Shown in pieces: positions 11,741 through 23,190 of a stretch of 64,000 nt of DNA; position 1 is the stretch's first letter, and each line of letters opens with the position of its first letter. The position numbers were made by a program, and so were the translations under genes. The notes beneath the pieces are model-generated. The model was not told the DNA's origin and did no database searches. It saw only the letters and a program-made list of their open reading frames with translations. Origin of the DNA: Platerodrilus igneus (lineage: Eukaryota > Arthropoda > Insecta > Coleoptera > Lycidae). Where the stretch lies: contig JARFIW010000999.1 of NCBI GenBank assembly GCA_036346225.1, positions 3,579,001 through 3,643,000 on the forward strand, read 5' to 3'.

Positions 11741-12607
11741 GGGAACCACTTCCTTATGCAGGACGGTAGTTAAGGGCTGTCCTCAGGGTGGCGTATTGTC
11801 GCCGCTACTATGGAATCTAGTAGTAGACAACCTGCTACATCGTCTTAATGCGGCCGACTTCTACACGGTGGGGTATGCTAATGATCTTGCTATCGTAGTA
11901 GTTTGCAAATATGAGCAAGTGCTATGCAACTTAATGCAAACAACATTAAAGCTAACTCCTTGACCATAAATCCAAACAAGATCTCGTTAGTCCTGTTTAC
12001 CAGCAAAAGAAAATTAACAGTAACCAGATTATCATCACTTTTTCAAACATCTTTAACCCTCTCAGAGGATGGCAAGTATTTGGGTATTATACTTGATAAG
12101 AAACTGAAATGGGCTAAACACTTACAAGTAAAAGCTACGAAAGCTACCGCAGTGTTCTGGCAATGCAGACGGGCCATAGGTAAGCTTTGGGGATTTTCAC
12201 CAAAGGCTGTCCTATGGCTATACACTGCAGTAGTACGACCTATGCTATGCTATGGAGCTCTTGTTTGGTGGCCTCGAACCAGACAAGTTAATGCAACTAA
12301 AGAGCTTACGCACATACAAAGACTAGCCTGTCTTAGTATCACGGGCGCAATGAAATCCACACCAACTGCAGTTTTGGAAACCATCTTGGGCCTCTCTCCG
12401 CTAGACCTGCATGTGGAGGTGGCTCTAAGATCGGCACTAAGACTAAAAGTTAAGGGATTGTGGAACAATAAGAGAGACGGTGGGAGACAGCAGGATATCT
12501 TAAGGGAGGCGTTGTTAACAATGCCACTCTTGGATGCCAGGGTTGACTCAATTACACCCAAACTAATATTCAGGAAGAAGTACAGGGTCTGTGTGGATCC
12601 TGTGTGA
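11741..12607 (+). pseudogene. LINE reverse transcriptase, carboxy-terminal part
   Basis: Two overlapping frames (11,670-11,963 and 11,924-12,607) carry the RT. GCPQGGVLSPLLWN is RT block 4. The catalytic YADD is present as YAND at 11,874-11,885, a change expected to kill polymerase activity. The thumb follows with KYLGIILDKKLKWAKHL, LYTAVVRPMLCYGALVWWPR and HIQRLACLSITGAMKSTPT, wording typical of insect LINEs with RNase H. The frames overlap by about 40 bp, so one frameshift near 11,940 explains the break. About half the RT and everything upstream are missing. Confidence 0.85.
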
Positions 12608-12624
12608 TTCCAGCAGATATATTC

Positions 12625-13180
12625 ATCTTCACAGATGGAATCAAAAACGAAGGAAGGTACAGGGGCAGGCATCTTTTCAGATGACCTAGACCTTCACGAA
12701 AGTATAGGCAACAATTTTCCAAGCAGAAGTCACTGCGATCACACAAAGTACCAGTTTTATTTTGGAACGAGGTATTCAAAATAAAACCATACGCATATCC
12801 ACAGATAGTAGAGCAGCTTTAATGGCCCTAAATAGGAAGAATATTCTTTCAGAGGTGGTACTGCAGTGCCACCTCACTCTTGAATGGGCTTCTTGCTCTA
12901 ATATCCTCGAGCTGGCCTGAATCAAGGGTCACTCAGGTAATGTTCAGGCTGACGCTTTGGCGAGACGAAGATCGACTCAGAGTTTTGTCGGGCCTGAGCC
13001 ATTGGTCTCTCTTTCGTCATCTGTGCTATTTACTGTGATAAGACAGAGAACCTACCATCGCCACTACGAGAGGTGGGCAAAGGAAACACATTGCCGACAG
13101 GCAAAAATGTTCATTAAGTCTCCTTTGACTAAAAATGAGAAACTTTGCATAGGTTTGCGAGGCAAAAACTACGACTTTTA
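12625..13180 (+). pseudogene. LINE RNase H domain remnant
   Basis: RNase H would remove the RNA template after first-strand synthesis. The reading is broken, but the ordered signatures are visible: FTDGIK near 12,630 (first catalytic D), an 'AEvtAI' block near 12,722, RISTDSRAALMALNRKN near 12,793 (another catalytic D), and IKGHSGNVQADALARRR near 12,920-12,970. The last carries the final catalytic D and the H of the family. A TGA replaces the usual W just before IKGHSGN. Several frame changes show it is dead. Confidence 0.8.
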
Positions 13181-13456
13181 GTAGGTGTTTTGACGGGGCA
13201 CTGCAAGGTAAAGAAGCACATGCAGAGATAGGGTTTTTCAGAGAATTCAACCTGTCGCAGTTGTCAACGGGAGGGGAGACGGCAGAGCACATTCTGTGCA
13301 CCTGCCCGGCACTCGCCAATCTCCGAGGATCCATGTTAGGTGACTTCTGGCCAGACACCGCCAGAATTAGTAACACGCCCTGGACCGATATCCTCAGGTT
13401 CGTTTGTAAACTAGAATAGCTGAGTGATTGAGGACCAGGTATAAGAAGGTAGCACA
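13181..13456 (+). pseudogene. LINE carboxy-terminal zinc-finger-like end
   Basis: After the RNase H, a broken frame reads LTGHCKVKKHM and then GGETAEHILCTCPALANLRG near 13,270-13,330. This is the common end of RNase H LINEs, a 'C..C...E(T/S).eHil..Cp.l...R' zinc-binding motif. The first cysteine pair is damaged (CRS..LSTG region). The element's non-coding end (GGGCCAATACTGGGG..., 13,456-13,512) leads to the microsatellite. Confidence 0.65.
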
Positions 13457-13512
13457 ATGGGCCAATACTGGGGTCTAAGTGCGCGTAGCTTTGCCATCCT
13501 TCCAATGAAATC

Positions 13513-13656
13513 AATCACACACCCACACACACACACACACTCACACTCACACTCACACACTCTCACACACACACACACACACACTCACACACTCACACAC
13601 TCACACACTAACACACACACACACACACTCACACTCACACACACACACACACACAC
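13513..13656 (+). repeat. (AC)n microsatellite, 5' of the Tx1-like LINE
   Basis: About 140 bp of (AC)n with scattered CT units (CACACTCACACT). It abuts the end of the RNase H LINE on the left and the start of the Tx1-like LINE on the right. A histidine/threonine-rich open frame across it is an artefact of the repeat. Confidence 0.95.
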
Positions 13657-14134
13657 GTGGTATAGTAGTTAACACGTGTTTAACTGTTGCTCCTGGTTTA
13701 TCAAAGTTTTAGTTGTGACTTTTGTGTATTTAAATCTAGTGTTTATAACTAATAGGACAATGAATATGTGCTAAACCTATTTGTGTATAGTTTGTGTTTG
13801 AACTTTGTGTTGTTTTAGAAAAAAATTGACTTTATATATTTAAATAGAAAACTGACAAGTGTTATGTTGCATATGTCAGGCTAACTGTCAGACTGACAGA
13901 TACCTAATTTGTTAGTGTTTTATATGAAGTGAGTTGTAAAGCATATGGTTAGTACATTGCATAATAATAGTCTTGTTCAGTGAATCACCATCAAACTGTA
14001 AGTGACCCTACACCATAAATTTTAATTTAATAAGTAAAAAAACCTTTGTGTTTGTTGTTGATATAAAAGTGGTCACCAGCTGCATGGTCAATGCTGCAAG
14101 CTGCAAGTGACTGCTTATCTAATTAGTTTTAAGT
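13657..14134 (+). other. 5' leader of the Tx1-like LINE
   Basis: Non-coding, directly downstream of the (AC)n array and ending at the ORF1 ATG (14,135). It contains a near-direct GCTGCAAGCTGCAAGTGACTG just before ORF1. The true 5' end is inferred from the microsatellite junction. Confidence 0.5.
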
Positions 14135-15417
14135 ATGGAGAATTTAAATGCTTCTTTGGAGGAGCGAGAGGATGGTGTTTCTGACTACAGGAATGCTTCC
14201 ATAAATGAATCACTTACTGATGATAATCTTAAAACAACCACATCTAACTTGGATACTATTCAACAGTCTAAAATAAATAACGTTTCGTTTTCAAATGTTG
14301 TGACAGCCACATCATTTCCCAAAAAGGAGCAAGCCATAATTTTCCCGGCAAAATATACTGTTTGCATCTCGTATGTCAAATAATAGAATATGCATTTATT
14401 TACGGAATAAGGAACTGGTGAATACTTTTATAAATATTGATGGAGGCATTAACGTTAATGATGTATTTGTACCAGCAAGAAAATTAATACTTCCTGCTAA
14501 ACGAATTTTGCTTTCAAACGTGTCTCCATGTATTCCTCATCATATCATAGAGGATGCTTTAAAATCTTTAGGTTTGAAGGTGGTTTCACCGATATCTTTT
14601 GTTGGTGCTGGTATTGGACTCGAAGAATTCAAACATGTGTATAGTTTTCGTCGACAAGTCTTTATTGCTATTGACGAAAAAGATCAATTACCACCGTCGA
14701 TCGTACTTTGTTTTGAAGATGAAGAGTATAGGATCTTTTTATCTGACGAAAAACTGCGGTGTTTTAAATGTAAAGGATATGGTCATATTGCTTCAAAATG
14801 TACGATTACAGACGAAATGTCAAATCATGTTTCAGAAATTTTGAATGTGCCGCAAACGTCAGGTAAACGGTTACACTCTTCGACTACTGAATCAGAAGCT
14901 CATATAGAACCTGAAAATGATACAAGTGTAACAATCGCAAATGATATAATTGAATATGAAGTTGAACCAAGAGAATACTGTTTTTCAAACACCGAAACGG
15001 TCGACAAAAGCCCATAAGGAAAATAAACGCCGAAAAGTTGCTCCCGAAGTGCAAGACTCTTATGATGGCATAGAACGGTTGTGGGAAGAATCACCAAACC
15101 AGATCATTAGCAGCATTGACTTGATACAACTTTTAAGAGAAGTGAAAGGTAAAGATGAACCATTACAGATCATAAAGAGGTATACTAACGATATACCTAA
15201 CTTAATCAATCTTTTAAAATCCGTTGGCCCCTTAGTAAGCCAAAGGTCACTAAAAGAACGCCTCAAAAGGCTAATGGTAACTTTAAATAAAATTATTATG
15301 ACTGAAAACGAAACCTCAATATTAACATTATCACTACCCGAATCCTTAAGATCCTCTCAGAGTTCTATACCTAGACGGCTGTCTGAATGTAGCAGTGACA
15401 GTGACCAAGCACTCTAA
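14135..15417 (+). pseudogene. ORF1 (nucleic-acid-binding gag-like protein) of the Tx1-like LINE
   Basis: About 425 residues spread over three frames (14,135-14,383; 14,373-15,017; 14,950-15,417). The protein would coat element RNA. The carboxy half has a CCHC zinc knuckle, CFKCKGYGHIASKC (C-x2-C-x4-H-x4-C, 14,758-14,799). It follows a region (SPCIPHHIIEDALKSLG) that resembles the RRM-like or central domain of Tx1 ORF1. The first shift lies in the CCCGGCAAAATATAC stretch near 14,345-14,360 and the second near 14,985. After the knuckle comes a charged, serine-rich tail. The start ATG follows the leader directly. Two shifts make it non-functional. Confidence 0.85.
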
Positions 15418-15468
15418 CCAGTTTTCAAGTATCTCGCATTAAATAATTAAATTATAGATAATTTTACA

Positions 15469-16974
15469 ATGGCATTACAAAATTTAATTAAAATTACTAC
15501 GCTTAATGCTAAAAGTGTAAAAGGTGAGTTCAAATGGTTGCAAATGGAAACCTTTCTTTACAATAATAACCCCGATGTCTTTCTTTTACAAGAATCCAAC
15601 ATCACAGAAATACCATATTTTTCTCAATGTAAAAATTATACCTTGCTTTCGAATCCGGCTGTTTCTAATTACTCTGGAACCTTAATTGCACTTAAAAATG
15701 GTATAGCAGCAAAATTAGTTAATCATGAAATACTGTACGAGTCCTACCTACAAAAAGCTATAGTCGAGATAAACAAACAACAATTGCAGATTTTAACCGT
15801 ATATTTGCCGCAAGATGTAGATGTAGCTCAACGAGTGCTGGCTTCCCTTAAAAGCAGTCTACAAGAAAGCATATTCAACTTCAAAAAGATTATAATTGGA
15901 GGAGATTTTAATTGCACTTTAGATCCAAGTATAGATCGATATAACTCAATAGAACGGCACCCATTTCTATCAGAAACGCTCAGGTCTATACTGGATCTAG
16001 CAAGTTTAAAGGATTGTTGGCGTCATTTCAATAAGGAGAAAGGTGGATACACATATATTTCACAAAACTTACAAAAATCTGCATCTAGAATTGACAGAGT
16101 ATACTGCACAGAAGCACTACAATCGGTTCTTATTTCAACATACAATCAAGGTTCCTTCTCTGATCATTTGGCTGTTACTATAACTATTAGAACCGAAACA
16201 CAAACCAAAATAATATCGCCTTATTGGAAATTGAATAATTTCCTCTTATACGACAAGCATTATGTGAATGTTATGCAAATTTTTCTCACCAATGAAATTT
16301 TACGTAAACCAAACAATAATATTGATTTAACTGATTGGTGGGATAATCTGAAAACTAATATAAAAACTATGACCATACTATATAATAGACAAAAACGACA
16401 GGAAAAACTTCTTCAGCTGAGAAACCTTGAATATTCCATCAAACAAATGTCAAACTGCACCAGTTCTGAAGGCATAAATACTTATTCTAATGTGGTTAAA
16501 GATATTAAAAATTTATATTATCGCGAAAGTGAGAAGCAACTGCTAAAACTACGATATGAACAACTAATAAATAACGACCGCCCTACTATGAACAAAATTA
16601 ATTCAGGTAATTTTCGACCCCTTTCTAAACTACAGGACAATAACAACGTCTTGGTTACTGAACCAATCAAACTATGCTCATTAGTAGCACAGCATTTCTC
16701 TCAAGTATATGCCAGAAATGATAAAGCTACTGTAAACAAAGATTCTAAAATATACGAAAACTGTAAACAAATATCAGAAGCAGAAAAAGATGCATTAAAC
16801 GAACCCATTTCCTTTGAAGAATTTACACGAGCCCTTAATTCTTTAAGCAAAAATAAATCCCATGGAATTAATGGTCTCACAACCGAATTCTATAAATATT
16901 TCTGGAACATTATAGGAAAAACCTTTCATGAAGTATTCAGTAATGGGGTAATTCAAAATAAACTGCCTAAATCG
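15469..16974 (+). pseudogene. ORF2 part 1: APE endonuclease and start of RT (Tx1-like)
   Basis: An uninterrupted 500-codon reading from ATG 15,469. Residues 1-240 form an APE-type endonuclease: ITTLNAKSVKG at the start, FLLQESN, IIIGGDFNCTLDPSIDR, ASRIDRVYC and FSDHLAVTI. These carry the N, E, D/N, R-D and S-D-H catalytic positions, so this domain looks intact. A linker with coiled-coil character follows. RT opens with PISFEEFTRALNSLSKNKSHGINGL near residue 445. The frame is cut after LPKS (codon TCG at 16,972-16,974) by an inserted segment. It resumes in the same phase at 18,766, so it was one gene with 18,766-21,105. Confidence 0.9.
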
Positions 16975-18765
16975 ACACATACAGCTTAAAACAAATTTTC
17001 TTTCTTTTTACCTTTTTTATTTGGCCTCCACTCGCTGGTTAAAGTGAAGCTTTAATTATTCGCGGCTAAGTTTGGGAATTACCCCAAGGGTGAGCAATGA
17101 GAAAGGGTGTGGGGATGGTCTAAACTCTGCAATAAATTAACAAAAAGAAAATGGGTTGAGCGCCACTGTATGTATCTGTATGAACGATAACACTAAAGAT
17201 TCATTACTCCTATGAGAAGATACAGAAACTCACGGGATGTAAACACAATAAAAAACTTACAACTTACTGAACTAATGTATCTGGAAACCTCTGGAACATA
17301 CTTACAACCTCTCCGATCTCGATGATCCTGAAAGAAAAAATACACAACAAATTCTCTATTAGAAAGACACAGTTTGTGCTTTCCAATAAAAAACAGACTA
17401 ATAATTACAGGTGGATAATATTAAGATTACCACACCAAAGATATTTAAATCAAAAATGAATACCTAGTACAAATCAGTTGTAGCATATCTGTGCCTTTTA
17501 AATTACTTCAGCATTCGTATATTTTCATTATTCAAAGATATATTTTTTTTTAAAACTTTTAGTAAAAATTAATTATGTATGGAATAAAAAACTTGAGTCC
17601 AAAAATTAAATTTAATATAGTTTCTCTTTCTTGATTTTTTTTTTAAATATGTTTACAAAAATGAACTAATAAAATTGGTTTCTCTATACATCTGCCTTGA
17701 CATAACAAGACCTTAAGTTAATAATATTTTATAACAAGTTTTGGCACCAAATGCTCAGATCTGATTATTGGTTCACATATGTTTCTCATAAATTATTTCT
17801 TAAAAAAAAATTTGATTCACGTGCAGTTAACTTGGACAAACAACTTTTCAATTAATTCAGGTATTCTGAGCTTATAAAAATTTAACATCTGCTAACAATT
17901 TTCTAGAAAACAGGAAATGGACTTTGAAGTCTCATCTTTGTAACAAATGAATTTCTGCAAATCTTACAAAATTATTACAATAGCATTTCGTGACAATATT
18001 CTCCTACACTGTTCTTTATGCACAAAATTTAATTTGACCAAACAATCCTTGAATACTACTTATGTGAGCATACTCGAGGTCTCACAAACATTAAAAAAGA
18101 TTTGATACCTGTATATGATGAGGTCGCCATCCCTAGATATCAAACTGCGACGCACGTCCTTTGAACTCTGCTTATCAAATAGTTGTAACAGAATATTAAA
18201 CAACAGCTGTAGTTGACCTGATAAACGAGTAGTTTTCCAATCTTTTTATTCAAATCTATCACCGTCCTACTATATCGTTATGTTATTACATCACTTTAAT
18301 GTATTGTTCCATCATGCGCGTTAACAAGTACCGACACAAATCAATTTTAGACTACCATAGCACGCCTATCCGGAGGCCCCACTTATGCAAAGCCTGAAGA
18401 TCCATGCTTTAAGTACAAACCAACTCGACTACATTTACAAAAGCAATGTCCGACCTCGTGGCGCATCACCACGTGACCTATACACGCACGCGCTATTCTA
18501 ATTCTAACGAATGAAAGAGAATAATCCGCCTGCAAGTTAGACATCACAAACGACTAGACCCCATATAAATACGTTCCTTGAATGTATATTAATATTAAAT
18601 ACCCCCGTGCAAAGCATTTAAGTTATTTAAGCGAACATGATTTCCTGTTTCATTATAGAATTGTTTCTCTTAGATATAATAGTATCAAATACGAGAATTA
18701 AATACCACAAATAAAATTATACTAAAGCGATTCTTGCAAAAATGGTGCTATAGAATAAATATTCG
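16975..18765. mobile_element. 1791-bp insertion in ORF2 of the Tx1-like LINE
   Basis: Flanked by a directly repeated TCG (16,972-16,974 and 18,763-18,765). Removing 1791 bp (exactly 597 x 3) restores the reading LPKS-LQAIIGLLPKQ expected for this RT. The insert is AT-rich and has no recognisable coding. I see no terminal inverted or direct repeats and no TG..CA ends. At 18,440-18,570 there is a GC-richer, promoter-like stretch with CACGTGACC and CATATAAATACG. A 3-bp duplication hints at a DNA transposon class with short duplications, but the type is unknown. Confidence 0.65.
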
Positions 18766-19386
18766 TTACAAGCTATCATTGGTTTACTACCGAAACAGGG
18801 AGATGCCTCAAAAATAGAAAATTGGAGACCAATTTCGTTATTAACAACAGACTACAAAATATTGGCTAAAACTTTATCTTTGAGACTATCATCTGTGATT
18901 GCTTCGGTAGTGGAACCAGACCAAAGCTATTCAGTGCCAAATAGAACAATTTTTGATAGCCTACATTTATATAGAGATATTATATGTCATGCTAACATAG
19001 AAAATTCGTACTTGGCAATCATAAATTTAGACCAAAAGTCAGCCTTTGATAAAATTAATCACACTTATATGTACCACATACTACAGCAGATGAATTTTGG
19101 AAATCATTTCATAAACGTCATTAAATTATTATATTCAAAGGCACAGTGCTTTGTTAAAGTTGGTTCCTTATTAACGAGAAAAATAATTTTTTCCAGAGGA
19201 ATACGACAAGGTTGTCCTCTTTCTGGACCTCTATATTCGTTAATGATTGAACCTTTTTTGGCTACTTGTAGACGTTTATTAACTGGATATCCCTTACCTA
19301 CTGTACCAAGCAGCAAGTTAACCGTTACGGCATATGCAGATGATGTATCCATTTTTATATCTAACAATCAAGATTTTGAGGCACTT

Positions 19387-19448
<62 letters not shown>

Positions 19449-21105
19449 TACTTATTCCAGAGAATCTGGGTCTGAACTAAATGTTAAAAAATCTAAAGGG
19501 TTCTGGGCTGGGAAATGGAAATTAAGAAAAGACACGCCATTAAACTTCCAAAGGGATTCCACTGCTATAACAACTCTTGGTATCAAATTTTCAAACAATA
19601 TCGAGGACGATGTTAATCACGCATTCGAAGGAATGGCAGAACAAATTGACCAGTCACTACTAAAATGGTCTCGGAGATACCCGTCTGCTTCACTAAAAGG
19701 AAAAAAGGTTATCATAAACCAGTATGTTGCACCCAAACTATGGCATACTTTACAAATCCTACCCCTAACTGAACATCACCTTGAAGCACTTCAACGCAAG
19801 TTTGTTAACTTTTTATGGAAAGGCAAACACTGGACTTCACAAAAACATTTATGTCTACCGGTGTACCAAGGTGGGCTAGGATTAGTACACGTGCCCTCAA
19901 AAGTAAAAGCTTTTCGAATTATTTTGGCAGAAAGGTATATAACGTCAGTAGAAAGACCACATTGGAAATCGCTGATGGCGTACATGTTAAAAAAATCAAA
20001 TAATCTTAAAGTTTCATGGCAAACCTTCTTTCTGAGTGACAAAAGTTTAATACACGAAAATGCACCTTCATTTACCATTTCACTACTTAGTGCAACAAAT
20101 TCGGTAAATATAAGAATTACACACTTTCCCCGCGATCAACAAGATATACTGGAGGTACCAACAGCAAGTTTTAAACTAATTAAAACCTGCATCCCTCCTA
20201 TTTTTAACGAATTATGGAGCAAGGCAAACATAAATACGGTTAGAGATCTTACCAAGAATGGTAAATGGATAGAAGAAAACACGCTATATAACCTCATAAG
20301 CAATTATTCAGACATTCAAAGACAAGAACTTATGATGCAATTCCGAAGAATAAGGGCGTTTTTTCACTCAACATACCGAACAGCCGAAAACGCCACTGTC
20401 AATACTCATAGAAAGGTAGTAACATTTGAGTCAAAACGTAAAAATATTGAAATAACGAAAAACACTCGCAGAGATTTACAAGAAGCTATTGTGTGTTCAG
20501 CTTTCTCAACAATACCACATCAAATACTTGATAATTATTGGGCAGAAGAAAAAGTACTATGGCACGCATACTTTAGTCGCTTAACACCCGGTTATATGTC
20601 AGATATTTCTTGGAGACTAGCAAAAGGATGTTTAGCAGACGCTGTATTCTTAAAACATGCAGGGTTAAGAAACTCTGACAGCTGTCCCTTTTGTGCAGAT
20701 GTAATTGGAACCTCGTGGCACATTATTATTGATTGTACAGTAACAAAACAATTATGGGAATGTGTCATAAACTTGATAAAAGAGCTTTTCGAAATTCGAA
20801 AATTTCCCATGAAATATTTATATATTGGCTACCCTAGAAAAACAAATTCTTGTAACCTAGCCAATTTACTTTTGAATTTAGCCAAATGGACAATTTACAA
20901 CACCATTTCCATGAAAACTGGTGATCCAATATTCAACTACAAGAATAGCTTTGTAAAAAAACTAAAACAATTAATTTTTAACCATTTCTCATGGGCATTT
21001 GGACAGGATAAAATCGAAGAATTTGAAAAAATATGGTGTATGGAAAACGTGCTATGTAAAATAAGTGCAAACACTTTATTATTTCGTAACTTTTTCAATA
21101 GTTAA
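18766..21105 (+). pseudogene. ORF2 part 2: RT core and carboxy-terminal zinc finger (Tx1-like)
   Basis: Continues ORF2 for about 780 codons to TAA at 21,103-21,105. The RT blocks are ENWRPISLL, DQSYSVPNRTIFDSL, INLDQKSAFDKINH (catalytic D), GIRQGCPLSGPLYSLMI and AYADDVSIFI (catalytic YADD). Just after YADD, a (TA)n run is translated in frame as about 18 alternating I and Y residues, which would disrupt the palm. The post-RT region runs through SLKGKKVIINQYVAPKLWH to a zinc finger, CPFCADVIGTSWHIIIDC (C-x2-C-x8-H-x4-C). The catalytic residues are kept, so the element died by insertion rather than by point decay. Confidence 0.9.
19391..19446. repeat. (TA)n within the RT coding frame
   Basis: 28 TA units lie inside ORF2, between LQH and STYSRESGSELNVKKSKG. 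Its length keeps the frame open. Confidence 0.95.
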
Positions 21106-21300
21106 TCGTTCCATTTCTTACATATTTAACAAATGTTTTATTTCAAATTCTGCAAATAGTATAACAGAAGAGAAGATAATGAATATTTCATTTTCTTTTT
21201 GCAACACTAATGTCCTTATGTATGTAAATCATAGTACTATGTGTCAAAATTAATCTTTGATGTATTTTAGTTAATGTGACTATCTCAAATGTTTTAATAA

Positions 21301-21333
<33 letters not shown>
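21106..21333 (+). other. 3' UTR and (AAT)n tail of the Tx1-like LINE
   Basis: About 195 bp of AT-rich 3' UTR, then some ten AAT units (21,303-21,333), consistent with a LINE 3' tail. It is joined directly to (AC)n DNA. Confidence 0.7.
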
Positions 21334-21335
<2 letters not shown>

Positions 21336-21478
21336 CACACACACACACACACAGCACACGTACACGCACACGCACACGCACACGCACACGCACACGCACA
21401 CGCACACGCACACGCACACGCACACGCACACGCACACGCACACGCACACGCACACGCACACGCACACGCACACGCACA

Positions 21479-21515
<37 letters not shown>
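21334..21515. repeat. (AC)n and (ACACGC)n microsatellite block, 3' of the LINE
   Basis: (AC)n at 21,334-21,354, about twenty units of the hexamer ACACGC at 21,357-21,478, then (AC)n to about 21,515. The long open frames on both strands here (HAHA, RVRV, VCVC) come only from the repeat. Confidence 0.95.
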
Positions 21516-21517
<2 letters not shown>

Positions 21518-21845
21518 AGCATACTAATTTTTCTTTTATTGTGTCATGTGCTAATTCGTCTTTTTTTCGTAGACTCAAGATTCCAAGTTTCTATTCTCCA
21601 AGAATATGCAAAGTTGTCAAAGCGTGGTGGATTTATACGTTCCGACCTAAGCTGTCAATCGTGGTTTCAGTTAACTGAAGCTTTTGCAAACCCGCTTTGT
21701 GTCCTTTAATTTCTGTGGCAATGGGATTAGGTTGTACATAAGTAGTTTTTTCTTATCCAACAATTAAGGATTTGCGAAAAGATGTTTCATCGGAGAGTAC
21801 TTACACGTAATGCGTCAAATTGCCTACAAAGAACGATGATGGAGT
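21516..21845. other. Unassigned spacer
   Basis: No coding or repeat that I can support. Confidence 0.4.
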
Positions 21846-22475
21846 AAAATGTGAATAATACGAATAATTCGTAATCGGCTCTTATTCGTTAGAGCTTTGT
21901 AGCCTCTTAAATTCTGGGGAAAATTTCCTGCTCGAATCCAATTTATCGTCGTACAAATTGTGCAATTTAACAAAAAGTGTCGTTCAAATTTACATAAGCT
22001 GCGCTTAGCTGAGTGGTTATGACAGAATTCCCACCTTATTGTATAAAATATCGATTTTTGTCGCAAGAACTATAATCTTAAAACGAGGAAAAATTGAACA
22101 AATCATCACTTGGTGCACTTCATCTTTGTAGATACTTTTTCAGCGATATATTTCTAAACCGTAATACCTCATAGAAGTGACAGCTTATCGATGCGTACTT
22201 TCTACATGGGTTTAATTTTTATCTTTCATTTCGTTGTATTTTTCGTAAGGATTATTGTAGATTTCCAGTTTCAAGTAAGGCAAAACACGAGATTGTTTCG
22301 TATAACATGCTTTACTGAATATTATGTCTGCCATAGTTGTGAGGCACCGTTTCCAGAATAAATGATTTACTGTTTTAGCGTAGTTCAAAATTTTACTTTG
22401 TGGAAGTTACAAACAATGTTTTCCTCTGGGAAACAAATCTAATTATAGTCAACATAAAAGTGACTGTACAAAGCT
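21846..22475 (+). repeat. Dispersed repeat P, copy 1
   Basis: Collinear with 32,490-33,113 on the same strand. Shared blocks include TTCCTGCTCGAATCCA / TTTCTGCTCGAATCTA, ATAAAATATCGATTT, a GTTCAAAATTTTACT / GTTCAAAATTCTATT block, and GTTTTCCTCYGRRAAACAAAT. Copies are diverged and non-coding. Class unknown. Confidence 0.7.
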
Positions 22476-23190
22476 TTATCCATTATCTGATTAACTGATT
22501 CTGTTAGAAGTTTATTAACACAAACTTGAATATTACTTGCATACAGTGATGCATGCAGAGGGCGCACTAGGGTAAAATGTGTCATCCTTGTGTAAATTAG
22601 AGTTAAAATGTCATAAGGAATAATAGAATCGGTTACACATGTTAAAAAGTATATTATTTATTTATTTGAATTACGATAATATTATATACAATTTAAAACA
22701 AAAATTAATATTAAAAGTGCAAAATAAGCAACAAACAAAAGTAAAACAGGATCTCAGATAACAAAATTGTATTTATTTATAAGAATTATCACAACATAAA
22801 AACTCATACTGATTTCCAACTTATAATTTAAATTGACAATCATTATTCACATCCCTTTGCCTTTACAACATTCATACATTGTTTTTCGCATGATCCTTTA
22901 TTTATGACTTGTCGTTCTTTCAGTACCTCCTCTACTGAATCCAACTACCTTTTACGTGATCTTGTTACATGCCAAATGGCATGTAGCATTTTTAGATTTA
23001 GTTATAATTTATAAATTAATTGCCGCGTATTTTTAAATTAATAACGCCAACTTCCGTCGTCGTTGACAGTCGCGTCTGCGCAGAGTGAATGCGATGATGC
23101 GCGAGTATCAAAAGCAAAGACTAAACCACGAGCCTTCGACGAAGCAACAACTATCTTGAGTGGTATGTGTGTTTTTCTTTTAGGAACAGA
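22476..23190. other. Unassigned spacer; GC-richer patch at 23,040-23,160
   Basis: Mostly AT-rich. The segment around 23,050-23,150 has several CpGs (GTCGTCGTTGACAGTCGCG, GATGATGCGCGAGTATC). It is followed by CTTGAGTGGTATGTG, which could be an exon edge or part of an LTR. No frame supports a protein. Confidence 0.35.

Larger units (their letters stand above)
11741..13512 (+). mobile_element. 5'-truncated LINE with RT and RNase H (I/LOA-like)
   Basis: The coding order is RT palm, RT thumb, RNase H, then a conserved 3' end, all on the plus strand and broken by frameshifts and stops. The first recognisable residues are TVVKGCPQGGVLSPLLWN, so the copy starts inside the RT and lacks ORF1 and endonuclease, as 5'-truncated LINE insertions do. 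The RNase H domain argues against Jockey and for the I/LOA/R1-like side of the tree. The 3' end runs into a CA microsatellite, which is either its tail or its target. Confidence 0.8.
13657..21333 (+). mobile_element. Near full-length Tx1-like LINE (L1 superclade)
   Basis: The order is 5' leader (13,657-14,134), ORF1 with CCHC knuckle, ORF2 with endonuclease, RT and terminal zinc finger, a short 3' UTR and an (AAT)n tail at 21,303-21,333. The assignment rests on the RT wording (ENWRPISLLTTDYKILAKTL, DQSYSVPNRTIFD) and on the post-RT region (GKKVIINQYVAPKLWH, GGLGLVHVPSKVKAFR), typical of Tx1/L1-group elements. (AC)n arrays flank both ends. Three defects stop expression: two frameshifts in ORF1, a 1.79-kb insertion in ORF2, and an expanded (TA)n inside the RT. 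Protein similarity is still easy to read, so the copy is moderately young. Confidence 0.9.

Noticed and set aside
13457..13672. His/Thr-rich 71-codon frame
   Set aside because: Produced by the (AC)n microsatellite plus a few codons of the LINE 3' end.
21188..21578. Long open frames on both strands encoding HAHA, RVRV and VCVC runs
   Set aside because: They are translations of the (AC)n/(ACACGC)n array in every frame. No start context, domain or unique sequence.
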